Below, piece after piece: positions 33,672 through 41,415 of a stretch of 64,000 nt of DNA. Source of the stretch: Arcticibacter pallidicorallinus (GTDB lineage: Bacteria > Bacteroidota > Bacteroidia > Sphingobacteriales > Sphingobacteriaceae); assembly GCF_003002875.1 (NCBI RefSeq), contig NZ_PVTH01000007.1:1-64000 (forward strand). Direction: 5' to 3'. Under the pieces are notes generated by a model. The model searched no databases. It was given only the letters and a program-made list of their open reading frames with translations, and had not been told where the DNA came from. The first letter of the stretch is position 1, and every line of letters starts with the position of its first letter. The translations under genes were made by a program, and so were the position numbers.

Positions 33672-33718
33672 AATAACAAAAGGCGGTTTAGTTTATCTAA
33701 GCCGCCTTTTTTGTTATT
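33672..33718. terminator. Bidirectional terminator
   Basis: Long stem AATAACAAAAGGCGG / CCGCCTTTTTTGTTATT with an AT-rich loop. It serves CsbD on the plus strand and the lipoprotein gene on the minus strand, whose stop codon lies inside it. Confidence 0.8.
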
Positions 33719-34202
33719 TCACTTCCGTTGGCATTAACTTAATAAATTTCGTTGAGTCAGACTCAAAATAGCTGTTCATAGACACCTTCCCATCCTCCGT
33801 TTTCATTGCCATCTCTCCGCTGATGGCTATCTTGTCTCCAACCTTTAATTTCGTGATCGCATCCTTTACCGCAGCGTTATTCTGAGGGATAAGCATTGCA
33901 AAAGGGACGCCATAAATCAATGAATCACCAAGTCCTACGCTCTTAAGATTCAATTTATCAGCTGCTATATTTTCCACATGGAAAGTCCAGTTTTTAAATG
34001 TCAGGGCATTGTCGCGAACATACTTGTTCAGGTTAGTAATTACCCGGGCTTTGAGAACCTCTTTGTTTTGAAATATGTCGACGGTGTCCTGCGTCTTTTT
34101 CAAACGTAGCAGAAATTGCGACTGTGAGGGATCAGCTTTTTGTTCACAAGACATCAGAACAAGGAGGCAAGCCAGGCCGGCCAGTTGTAAGGTTCGTTTC
34201 AT
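33714..34202 (-). CDS. Hypothetical lipoprotein
   Basis: I choose the ATG at 34202, giving 162 residues. The upstream ATG adds seven residues before an otherwise typical signal, MKRTLQLAGLACLLVLMSC, with Cys19 as the lipid anchor. The mature part has two alpha/beta or beta segments, and one stretch, KLKVGDKIAISGEMAMKTED followed by strands, is reminiscent of an OB-fold. I do not recognise a family. It is a single gene ending in the bidirectional terminator. Confidence 0.7.
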   Translation of the reverse strand: MKRTLQLAGLACLLVLMSCEQKADPSQSQFLLRLKKTQDTVDIFQNKEVLKARVITNLNKYVRDNALTFKNWTFHVENIAADKLNLKSVGLGDSLIYGVPFAMLIPQNNAAVKDAITKLKVGDKIAISGEMAMKTEDGKVSMNSYFESDSTKFIKLMPTEVK

Positions 34203-34462
34203 ATTAATCGGTTTATCAGACAAATCAATATAAAAGTATTCTGATTGTCAAGCGTTTAAACACCTATCTGAGCCGTGTTTCGCACTATGATTTCCGGAAA
34301 TCACCCCCCACATGTTATTAAACGCAATAAAGGTCTGTCTCAAGATCCATTATAAATTGCAATATTTTTTCTTTTGTCGAAATACCACCTGAGAAGAAGC
34401 AATTACTAAGTATCTACCCAACCCCAATCGTAATCTTATGCCGCTTAAATAAAAAGGAATCG

Positions 34463-34470
34463 TAGTTTTG
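34463..34470 (+). promoter_or_regulatory. -7 box 4 nt before an ATG
   Basis: TAGTTTTG is a full TAnnTTTG match; only GGCA separates it from the ATG at 34475. Transcription from it would start at or next to the start codon. No TTG is seen at -33. Confidence 0.55.
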
Positions 34471-34474
34471 GGCA

Positions 34475-34966
34475 ATGAAAAAGAATAAGGCTGTTTTCCT
34501 AGACCGCGACGGCGTATTAAACCGGGAGTTAGGAGATTATGTATGCAAGCTGGAAGACTTTCATGTCCTGGAGCATAACTTCGCACCACTGAAAGCATTA
34601 CAAGACAAGGGCTACCTGCTTATAGTTATCACCAATCAGGGCGGGACAGCCAAGGGCTGGTATAGCGAAGAAACATTGGCTCAGATGCACGACCATCTAA
34701 GAACTGTTTTCGAAGCCCAGGGTATTCACCTTACAGAGATCTACTATTGCCGCCACCATCCGGATTATAATGGCAACTGCATGTGCCGAAAGCCGGGCTC
34801 TCTGATGTTGGAAAAGGGCGTTGCCAGGTTTGATATAGATGCTTCCAAATCTTACTTTATAGGCGACAGGGAGCGTGATGTCATAGCAGGAGAGGCCGCA
34901 GGTTTAACCGGGATCCTGATTGATTCCGATCAGCCGATCAGCGAGGTGCTCCACCTAATCGCATAG
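34475..34966 (+). CDS. HAD-IIIA phosphatase, GmhB-like
   Basis: A 163-residue cytosolic HAD hydrolase. The nucleophile motif is FLDRDGVLN with Asp10 and Asp12; motif II is VITNQGG; Lys of CRKPG and the acidic pair in FIGDRERDVIAG complete the site. A zinc loop, CRHHPDYNGNCMCRKP, has the Cys/His/Cys/Cys pattern typical of GmhB (D-glycero-D-manno-heptose-1,7-bisphosphate 7-phosphatase). Histidinol phosphatase of the same subfamily is an alternative. No heptose genes are near, so the exact substrate is open. Confidence 0.85.
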   Translation: MKKNKAVFLDRDGVLNRELGDYVCKLEDFHVLEHNFAPLKALQDKGYLLIVITNQGGTAKGWYSEETLAQMHDHLRTVFEAQGIHLTEIYYCRHHPDYNGNCMCRKPGSLMLEKGVARFDIDASKSYFIGDRERDVIAGEAAGLTGILIDSDQPISEVLHLIA

Positions 34967-34984
34967 AAACCAGAAAGAATATTA

Positions 34985-35028
34985 TTACACAGCCCCTTTA
35001 AGCTCAAATCCTTAAAGGGGCTGTGTAA
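34985..35028. terminator. Perfect 18-bp hairpin between convergent genes
   Basis: TTACACAGCCCCTTTAAG and its exact reverse complement are separated by 8 nt. It lies between the HAD gene and the convergent clpB and has no T tract on either side, so it is a strong structure that may still end both transcripts. Confidence 0.6.
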
Positions 35029-35068
35029 GTTGATCACTCAATGCCTTGTAAACGCATCAGGTAAATAT

Positions 35069-37690
35069 TTAATGCGTCGCAGTATGTTCTTCCAACGTCG
35101 CCTTATTCAGGAACACAAACTTCTGATCAAACACATCCAGGATGATCCGGCTGTCCTTATCAATCTTTCCTGCAAGAATATCCTTCGACAGCTCATTCAA
35201 AATCCGTTTCTGAATAACCCTCTTCAGCGGACGGGCACCAAACTGCGGGTCGTAACCTAGCTGTGCCAGCCAGTCAAGCGCCTCATCAGAGGCCTCAATC
35301 TCCACGCCCATCTCAGCGAGTGTCTGCTGAACGTGTTTGAACTGCAGAGATACAATATCGCGTAGCTCAGTTCTGTCTAACGGCGTAAACATAATCAACT
35401 CATCGATCCTGTTCAAAAATTCCGGACGGATCGTCTGCTTAAGCAGCTCAAAGATCTGATTCTTGGTTTTTGCCACGATCTCATCGCGATTGGTATCGAT
35501 CAATGTGCTGAAATTCTCCTGAATCAGGTGAGAACCGATATTGGAAGTCATGATGATGATCGTATTCTTAAAGTTCACCACACGACCCTTGTTATCGGTC
35601 AAACGGCCATCATCCAACACCTGCAGTAAAATGTTGAACACATCCGGGTGAGCCTTCTCAATTTCATCAAGCAAGATCACGCTATAAGGCTTACGTCTCA
35701 CCGCCTCAGTAAGTTGTCCGCCTTCATCATAACCCACATATCCCGGAGGCGCGCCTATCAGTCTGGATACCGCATGTCGTTCCTGGTACTCACTCATGTC
35801 GATCCGCACCATCGAAGCCTCATCGTTGAACAGAAATTCCGCCAGCGCCTTGGCCAACTCCGTTTTACCAACACCCGTTGTGCCCAGGAAAATGAACGAA
35901 CCAATAGGCTTACGCTTATCCTGAAGTCCGGCACGAGAGCGTCGTATCGCATCCGATATCGCCTCAATCGCTTCATTCTGTCCTGCAACGCGCTTGTGCA
36001 GCTCTTCTTCCAGATGCAGTAGCTTCACCCGCTCACTCTGGATCATCTTCGTAACCGGAATGCCGGTCCATCTCGAAACAACTCCCGCAATATCATCCGA
36101 AGTCACTTCCTCCTTCAGCATGCGGCTGTCTGACTGCTTTTCAGCCAGCTCCGCTTTCAGCTTCTCCACCTGATCCTGAGCCTCCTTAATCTTCCCGTAA
36201 CGAATCTCCGCTACCCGGCCATAATCCCCTGCGCGTTCAGCCTGCTCAGCCTCCAGCTTGTAGTTCTCAATTTGCTCACCCAGACTGTTAATGCCATCAA
36301 CGAGGTCCTTTTCACCCTGCCATGCCGCCCTTAGCGAATCCCGGTCGGCAGATAAGTTCGCAATCTCTCCACTCAGTTCCTGCACCTTCTTATCATCATT
36401 TTCGCGCTTGATTGCCTCGCGCTCAATTTCCAGCTGCATAATCTTGCGCTCCAGCTCATCCACGGCCTCCGGTACAGAGTCCATCTCCAGCCGCAGCTTG
36501 GAAGCCGCCTCATCCATCAGGTCAATTGCCTTATCCGGTAAGAAACGGTCGGAAATATAACGCTGAGAAAGCTCTACGGCCGCAATAATGGCTTCGTCCT
36601 TGATCCGCACTTTATGATGCGTTTCATACCGCTCCTTTAAACCACGCAGAATCGAAATAGCATCCTGTGTATCAGGCTCATCTACCGTAACCTTTTGAAA
36701 TCTGCGTTCCAAGGCTTTGTCTTTCTCAATATACTTCTGGTATTCATTTAATGTCGTAGCGCCAATTGCACGCAGTTCACCGCGGGCTAGAGCGGGCTTC
36801 AGGATGTTTGCCGCATCCATAGCACCCTCACCGCCACCTGCACCTACAAGTGTATGGATCTCATCGATAAACAGAATAATTTCGCCGTCACTTTGCGTAA
36901 CTTCCTTGATAACAGCCTTCAGGCGCTCCTCAAATTCCCCTTTATATTTAGCACCCGCTACAAGCGCGCCCATATCCAGGGAGAAGACCGTCTTCGACTT
37001 CAGGTTCTCGGGCGCGTCACCTTTAATGATCCTGAACGCAATACCTTCAGCTATAGCTGTTTTCCCAACCCCAGGTTCACCAATCAAAATAGGGTTGTTC
37101 TTCGTACGGCGCGAGAGGATCTGGATCACTCTTCGGATCTCCTCATCCCGGCCAATCACCGGATCCAACTTGCCCGATTCCGCATATTCATTCAAATTGC
37201 GGGCGTATTTGTTTAGGGCATTGAAAGTCGCCTCGGCGTTTTGATCCGTCACCTTATGATCTCCGCGCAGATCAACGATGGCTTTTTTCAAGTCCTTTTC
37301 CGTAACACCCGAATCCTTTAGAAGAGAGCTGACTTTTCCGGATGTGGTTAATATCCCGAGCAGGATATGCTCAACAGAAATGAACTCATCCTTAAACTCC
37401 TTCAAGTACGCCTGAGCTTTTTGCAAAGTGGAGTTCGTATCTGATGAGAGGTAAATATTGCTACCGCTGACCTTTGGATAACTCTGAATCTCAGCATCCA
37501 GAATGGTGTTCAAACGGTTGATATTAACGTTTAGTTTCTTCAACAGGAAATGAACCACGTTTTCATCTACCATCAGCAAACCTTTCAGTAGATGCGCATT
37601 TTCTATGGCCTGCTGTTGGTTCCCGGCAGCAATTTCAGAAGCCTTCTGCACAGCTTCCTGGGCCTTTATGGTATAGTTGTTAAAGTTCAT
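35069..37690 (-). CDS. clpB: ATP-dependent disaggregase ClpB
   Basis: An 873-residue AAA+ chaperone that, with DnaK, solubilises aggregated protein. It starts at the ATG at 37690 (MNFNNYTIKAQEAV); the in-frame ATG 30 nt upstream adds an untypical leader. Order: Clp N-domain repeats (about 1-140); first AAA+ with GEPGVGKTAIAEG; the coiled-coil M domain (about 400-525), which marks ClpB rather than ClpC/ClpA; second AAA+ with GTTGVGKTELAKALAEF; C-terminal D2-small domain. The IGL ClpP-binding loop is not obvious. Single gene; no sigma-32-like or CIRCE site was seen upstream. Confidence 0.96.
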   Translation of the reverse strand: MNFNNYTIKAQEAVQKASEIAAGNQQQAIENAHLLKGLLMVDENVVHFLLKKLNVNINRLNTILDAEIQSYPKVSGSNIYLSSDTNSTLQKAQAYLKEFKDEFISVEHILLGILTTSGKVSSLLKDSGVTEKDLKKAIVDLRGDHKVTDQNAEATFNALNKYARNLNEYAESGKLDPVIGRDEEIRRVIQILSRRTKNNPILIGEPGVGKTAIAEGIAFRIIKGDAPENLKSKTVFSLDMGALVAGAKYKGEFEERLKAVIKEVTQSDGEIILFIDEIHTLVGAGGGEGAMDAANILKPALARGELRAIGATTLNEYQKYIEKDKALERRFQKVTVDEPDTQDAISILRGLKERYETHHKVRIKDEAIIAAVELSQRYISDRFLPDKAIDLMDEAASKLRLEMDSVPEAVDELERKIMQLEIEREAIKRENDDKKVQELSGEIANLSADRDSLRAAWQGEKDLVDGINSLGEQIENYKLEAEQAERAGDYGRVAEIRYGKIKEAQDQVEKLKAELAEKQSDSRMLKEEVTSDDIAGVVSRWTGIPVTKMIQSERVKLLHLEEELHKRVAGQNEAIEAISDAIRRSRAGLQDKRKPIGSFIFLGTTGVGKTELAKALAEFLFNDEASMVRIDMSEYQERHAVSRLIGAPPGYVGYDEGGQLTEAVRRKPYSVILLDEIEKAHPDVFNILLQVLDDGRLTDNKGRVVNFKNTIIIMTSNIGSHLIQENFSTLIDTNRDEIVAKTKNQIFELLKQTIRPEFLNRIDELIMFTPLDRTELRDIVSLQFKHVQQTLAEMGVEIEASDEALDWLAQLGYDPQFGARPLKRVIQKRILNELSKDILAGKIDKDSRIILDVFDQKFVFLNKATLEEHTATH

Positions 37691-37718
37691 ATCGATTCCT
37701 TTTTGCAGAATACTACAC

Positions 37719-37750
37719 AAAAAAAAAGCCAGAACCTGGAAGGAACCGGC
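37719..37750 (-). terminator. Terminator of pyrE-SRPBCC transcript
   Basis: On the minus strand a GCCGGTTCC / GGTTCTGGC imperfect stem is followed by about ten T. Confidence 0.65.
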
Positions 37751-37842
37751 GACATGAAATTTTGTCTGTTTAATGAATTTTCTGCTGACTAAAAGTCTGA
37801 TGTATAAAGACTTGTATGAAGATTTGTCTTAAGGAATAAAGT

Positions 37843-38241
37843 CTATGACAAGGTATTTTTCAATGCACTGACCTGGTGCTCAGTTAATTTTTTCAATGGG
37901 CCACTGGCCATCATCTTCATCATCATATTCAGTTCAGCAGATACAGTAAGCACAGCCTCTGTAGTGTTATCTCCCATGTCGGCAACCAGCCATCTCATCT
38001 CCACGTGAAACGGAACCTGAGAGCCCGGTACGATAATCACACTCGTATTCGATATCCTGTTCGAGATCTGCAACGAAAGTTTTGCCATATTCTGAATGGA
38101 AAAACTAGCTTCATCTACAGAAGAATGCCATTCTGAGATCATCTCAGGCATTAACTGCTTATGATTATTGAAGTCCGACAGAAAGGCGTATACCTCTTCC
38201 ACCGATTTGTTGATATTTTCTTTGCTTTCAAAAACTGTCAT
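37843..38241 (-). CDS. SRPBCC/START-like protein
   Basis: A 132-residue soluble protein of the SRPBCC (START-like) fold: MTVFESKENINKSVEEVYAF opens with the typical beta strand and helix, followed by strands ending in a long amphipathic helix with several Met residues. It would bind a hydrophobic ligand in the helix-grip cavity, but the ligand is unknown. It starts 5 nt after pyrE and is co-transcribed with it; this pairing recurs in Bacteroidota. Confidence 0.82.
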   Translation of the reverse strand: MTVFESKENINKSVEEVYAFLSDFNNHKQLMPEMISEWHSSVDEASFSIQNMAKLSLQISNRISNTSVIIVPGSQVPFHVEMRWLVADMGDNTTEAVLTVSAELNMMMKMMASGPLKKLTEHQVSALKNTLS

Positions 38242-38246
38242 ACCAA

Positions 38247-38906
38247 TTAAGATAAGTTAGATACAGACTCACTCCATTCAACTGGATTGTCTCTCCATTT
38301 TCTTAACAGCTCAACATCCTCTTTTGTTATAAAACGATGTTCAGAGGCATATTCAATTAACGCATTATAGTTAGATAGCGTAGAGAAACGACATCTCGCA
38401 TTTTTGAAGTTCTCTGTTGCTTCCGGTAAACCATAGCTGAATATGGCTACAATCCCTGCAACGTCACAACCTGCTGCGCGCAGCGCCTCAACAGCCTGAA
38501 TACTGCTTTTTCCTGTAGAAATAAGATCTTCAACGAGTACAACACGCTGACCTTCGTGTATTTCTCCCTCGATCAGGCTTCCCGTTCCATGATCTTTAGC
38601 CGTCGCGCGTACATATGCGAAGGGAAGGCCAAGGTCCTGCGCAACAAGCGCACCCTGCGGAATACCTGCGGTAGCAACGCCGCAAACAACACCCACAGAT
38701 CCGTACTCTTCCTGAATCAACGCAGAAAGGTTTTGACGGATGTAAGTTCTTATAGCTGGATATGAAAGAGTTATGCGATTGTCACAATAAATAGGTGATT
38801 TTAATCCCGAAGCCCAGGTGAATGGTTTGGCAGGTTGTAATTTTATTGCTTTTATTTGTAACAAAAATTCGGCAACTTTCTGCTCAATCTCACTTTTGTT
38901 GATCAT
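38247..38906 (-). CDS. pyrE: Orotate phosphoribosyltransferase
   Basis: A 219-residue enzyme of pyrimidine synthesis that joins orotate and PRPP to OMP. Seen: KPFTWASGLKSPIYCDNR near residues 24-40 (orotate loop), RATAKDHGTG, and the PRPP-binding motif RVVLVEDLISTGKSS near residues 121-135. The start MINKSEIEQKVAEFLLQI matches the family and has no alternative Met after it. Its ATG is only 7 nt from the divergent NUDIX ATG, and a perfect -7 box ends 4 nt before the ATG, so the mRNA is probably leaderless. Confidence 0.95.
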   Translation of the reverse strand: MINKSEIEQKVAEFLLQIKAIKLQPAKPFTWASGLKSPIYCDNRITLSYPAIRTYIRQNLSALIQEEYGSVGVVCGVATAGIPQGALVAQDLGLPFAYVRATAKDHGTGSLIEGEIHEGQRVVLVEDLISTGKSSIQAVEALRAAGCDVAGIVAIFSYGLPEATENFKNARCRFSTLSNYNALIEYASEHRFITKEDVELLRKWRDNPVEWSESVSNLS

Positions 38907-38910
38907 GACA

Positions 38911-38918
38911 CAAATGTA
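38911..38918 (-). promoter_or_regulatory. -7 box 4 nt before the pyrE ATG
   Basis: On the minus strand TACATTTG-TGTC-ATG. The box overlaps the ATG of the divergent NUDIX gene at 38914. Confidence 0.55.
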
Positions 38919-39525
38919 TAGAATTTATATTAACGAAACAGCTTTAATCATCTCAGAATTTGTCCCGACAGGGCTTGGTAAATTTCAAAATATTGACCCT
39001 CAATTATTTGTATTCCGCGATTTTTATAAACAAGCCAAGAAGACTGAGCCGGGAATTTACCTGATTTTAGTCGATAATGCGAAGGAGTACTTTAAAAAGT
39101 TACGTAAGGCTTATCAGGTCATAAAGGCGGCCGGAGGAGTAGTTTCAACTCCTGATCAGGAGTATCTGTTCATTTTTAGAAAAGGAAAATGGGATCTCCC
39201 TAAAGGAAAGTTAGATGAAGGCGAAAAGACAAGAAGTGCTGCTGTAAGGGAAGTTGAAGAAGAATGTGGTATCCGCGTAGGACGCCTTCTGGATAAGCTT
39301 ACAAATACATGGCACGTATACGAGGAGCGGAACGAGGTCATCTTCAAGAAAACCAGTTGGTATACCATGGAAGCCGCAAAACAGAAGCTGGTCCCACAAC
39401 TTGAAGAAGATATTACCGATGCCCGATGGATGTCTGAAGACCATTTCGGGTCAATTCAAAAGAATACCTATCCAACCATAATGAACATCCTTGAACTCAT
39501 TAAGTCACCACTACAAAAACCGTAG
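38914..39525 (+). CDS. NUDIX hydrolase
   Basis: A 203-residue protein starting at the ATG at 38914 (MYRIYINE); a start at 38905 would overlap pyrE. The Nudix box is complete in GKLDEGEKTRSAAVREVEEE with CGI after it (about residues 100-122), giving the catalytic REVxEE helix. The N-terminal 75 residues form a separate part seen in Bacteroidota relatives. Substrate (nucleoside diphosphate derivative) unknown. The 3' end overlaps convergent coaD by 15 nt. The upstream CACTTTTG, 10 nt before the ATG, is one base off the -7 consensus. Confidence 0.88.
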   Translation: MYRIYINETALIISEFVPTGLGKFQNIDPQLFVFRDFYKQAKKTEPGIYLILVDNAKEYFKKLRKAYQVIKAAGGVVSTPDQEYLFIFRKGKWDLPKGKLDEGEKTRSAAVREVEEECGIRVGRLLDKLTNTWHVYEERNEVIFKKTSWYTMEAAKQKLVPQLEEDITDARWMSEDHFGSIQKNTYPTIMNILELIKSPLQKP

Positions 39526-39972
39526 TGCCTCTTTTGGTACAAATTTGCTGATATCACCGTGGTGCCTCAAAATATCGCGTACAATGGTTGAACTGATGGA
39601 CGAGTACCCCGGGTTGCTGAGTATAAAAATACTTTCAATGCTGGGTTCAAGTTCATGGTTCATCTGAGCAATCGCCTTCTCGTATTCAAAGTCGGATACC
39701 GTACGGATACCTCTCAGCATATACAAAGCCCCAATTTCTTTGCAATAGTTAATGGTGAGTCCTTCGTAAGATGTTACTTCGATACGAGGCTCGTCAGCGA
39801 AAACGGCCTCCATCATTTGGATTCGGGTCTCCGGGCTAAGTAACGCATTTTTGTTGCTGTTACTGCCTACACCTATAACTATTTTGTCGAATAAGGAGAC
39901 AGATCTCTTGATGATGTCAACATGAGCAATGGTTATCGGGTCAAATGATCCGGGGAAAAGGGCTATTTTCAT
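39511..39972 (-). CDS. coaD: Pantetheine-phosphate adenylyltransferase
   Basis: A 153-residue hexameric enzyme of coenzyme A synthesis that makes dephospho-CoA from phosphopantetheine and ATP. The nucleotidyl-transferase motif is FPGSFDPITIAHVDII near residues 5-20, with the (T/H)xxH pair. ISSTIVRD near residue 126 is the second family signature, and YMLRGIRTVSDFEYE lies near residues 83-97. It is the last gene of the DUF3822-rsmD-coaD operon, 15 nt after rsmD. Confidence 0.95.
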   Translation of the reverse strand: MKIALFPGSFDPITIAHVDIIKRSVSLFDKIVIGVGSNSNKNALLSPETRIQMMEAVFADEPRIEVTSYEGLTINYCKEIGALYMLRGIRTVSDFEYEKAIAQMNHELEPSIESIFILSNPGYSSISSTIVRDILRHHGDISKFVPKEALRFL

Positions 39973-39987
39973 GCTTAATGGGTATAA

Positions 39988-40533
39988 TTATTCCGGTTCT
40001 TTAAGTTCGAAGAAGCTGAACGACGAATATCCATACTTCCTTTGTTCGACAAAGTTCGGATGGTCCGCCAGCTTTTTCATGGTATGATGCTCCACAATCA
40101 GCACCCCACCCGGATTAAGCAGCTCTCTCTCAAAAACAAGCTGCGGAATCAGTGGAATTTCAGCGATATCATAAGGGGGATCGGCAAATATTAGGTCGTA
40201 CTTATCCGTTTCCTCCCGAAGATATTTAATTACATCAGCTCGCTGGGGCTTAATGGCGTCTAAAGCGTATTGCTTAACCACCGAACGTAAGAAATTGTAA
40301 CATCCTCTGTCCAGATCTACAGAAACGATATCTTGAACACCCCGCGACGCGAATTCAACGGATACACTTCCTGTACCACTAAATAGATCGAGAACTTTCA
40401 GCTCCTCGAGGTCGTACTGGTTGTGCAGAATATTGAATAGCGCCTCCTTAGCCATATCCTTTGTAGGGCGCACCGGTAAACCAGCCGGTGTGTTAAGGCG
40501 TATCCCCTTGAGCTTTCCGCTTATTATTCGCAT
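39988..40533 (-). CDS. rsmD: 16S rRNA (guanine966-N2)-methyltransferase RsmD
   Basis: A 181-residue SAM-dependent enzyme that methylates G966 of 16S rRNA. MRIISGKLKGIRL is the typical N-terminus; RPTKDMAKEALFNIL follows; motif I is VLDLFSGTGSVSVEFASRG; the catalytic N-MTase motif is FADPPYDI near residue 120. Its start overlaps the DUF3822 stop by 10 nt, so translation is coupled. rsmD next to coaD is common in bacteria. Confidence 0.94.
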   Translation of the reverse strand: MRIISGKLKGIRLNTPAGLPVRPTKDMAKEALFNILHNQYDLEELKVLDLFSGTGSVSVEFASRGVQDIVSVDLDRGCYNFLRSVVKQYALDAIKPQRADVIKYLREETDKYDLIFADPPYDIAEIPLIPQLVFERELLNPGGVLIVEHHTMKKLADHPNFVEQRKYGYSSFSFFELKEPE

Positions 40534-41363
40534 AAGCTCATGCTAAGTAGTGAAAAGAACTGATGAGATGGCAGCAATTTGAAAGAGTCAGGATGCTTAA
40601 CTATTGATGTACTGTCGCAGAATCGTATGTTCTGGAAATAACGTGCGATCCTTTTATAAAGCTCACTGTACTTTTCTATCTCACCGGCCAGCAGTACAGG
40701 GGTAGCGGGCTGAAGTTCGAACTGTTGCTTTATCAACAACAGGTAGTAATTGAAATCATCGGCGTTCTCAAATGAAAAGATGTTGTAGAAAACAAACTCA
40801 CCGTCTGATACGATCACCATTTCAAAAGAACCTGAATTAAACTGGATGAATGCCCGTAGCCCGCTTTCATTCGCAGATCCTTTAAGAGCACTTTCAATAA
40901 ATGCCTCCGCCTGCGAATAAACTACCGCGTTTGAGAACTTCTTCTTCAACGGGGCAACTACACTGTCTTCAACAGCACTTACGGCCTGAACTTTCCCATC
41001 AAGCATGGCATTGGTACAGGTTCTGGTCGGTTTCGTGCTCTGAACAAAATTTTTGAAGCTTGATGAAGAACTTTCTGCATACAGCTCTGTCGGTATAAAA
41101 ACAAAATTGAAGGTCTCAGAGCTTACTTTGACTTGTCCGAACGATTGATTTAAATACTCATTCTGAGCTGTCAGACCCGTAAAGGCCTCTTCCATAGAAC
41201 CAGATATCGACGCATCATATATAACATACAGCTCGTTCGATTGTATGTTTCTTATGGCATAAGATAGCTTATGTTTGTTATGCTTGATGAGCAACTCACA
41301 CGAACCAGCCTGTTCGGGCAGGTAATTTTTATCTTTCAGATGAAGTGTTCCGACATTGTTCAT
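40524..41363 (-). CDS. DUF3822 family protein
   Basis: A 279-residue cytosolic protein of a Bacteroidota-specific family, regularly found just before rsmD. I see alternating strand/helix segments (CELLIKHNKHKLSYAIRN, GLRAFIQFNSGSFEMVIVSD, FYNIFSFENADDFNYYLLLI), in keeping with a suspected ASKHA (actin-like ATPase) fold. No enzymatic motif is secure. First gene of the operon with rsmD and coaD. A perfect -7 box (41369-41376) ends 5 nt before the ATG. Confidence 0.85.
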   Translation of the reverse strand: MNNVGTLHLKDKNYLPEQAGSCELLIKHNKHKLSYAIRNIQSNELYVIYDASISGSMEEAFTGLTAQNEYLNQSFGQVKVSSETFNFVFIPTELYAESSSSSFKNFVQSTKPTRTCTNAMLDGKVQAVSAVEDSVVAPLKKKFSNAVVYSQAEAFIESALKGSANESGLRAFIQFNSGSFEMVIVSDGEFVFYNIFSFENADDFNYYLLLIKQQFELQPATPVLLAGEIEKYSELYKRIARYFQNIRFCDSTSIVKHPDSFKLLPSHQFFSLLSMSLCE

Positions 41364-41368
41364 TACAG

Positions 41369-41376
41369 CAAAACTA
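41369..41376 (-). promoter_or_regulatory. -7 box 5 nt before the DUF3822 ATG
   Basis: On the minus strand TAGTTTTG-CTGTA-ATG. No TTG at the -33 distance. Confidence 0.5.
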
Positions 41377-41415
41377 AATGTTTTTTAGAAGGAATTCGCA
41401 TTTTTGCATGTCAAT

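Noticed and set aside
38005-38020. CCACGTGAAAC as a parS site
   Set aside because: Only one half fits the parS palindrome TGTTTCACGTGAAACA; the other half does not, and it lies inside the SRPBCC coding sequence far from parAB.
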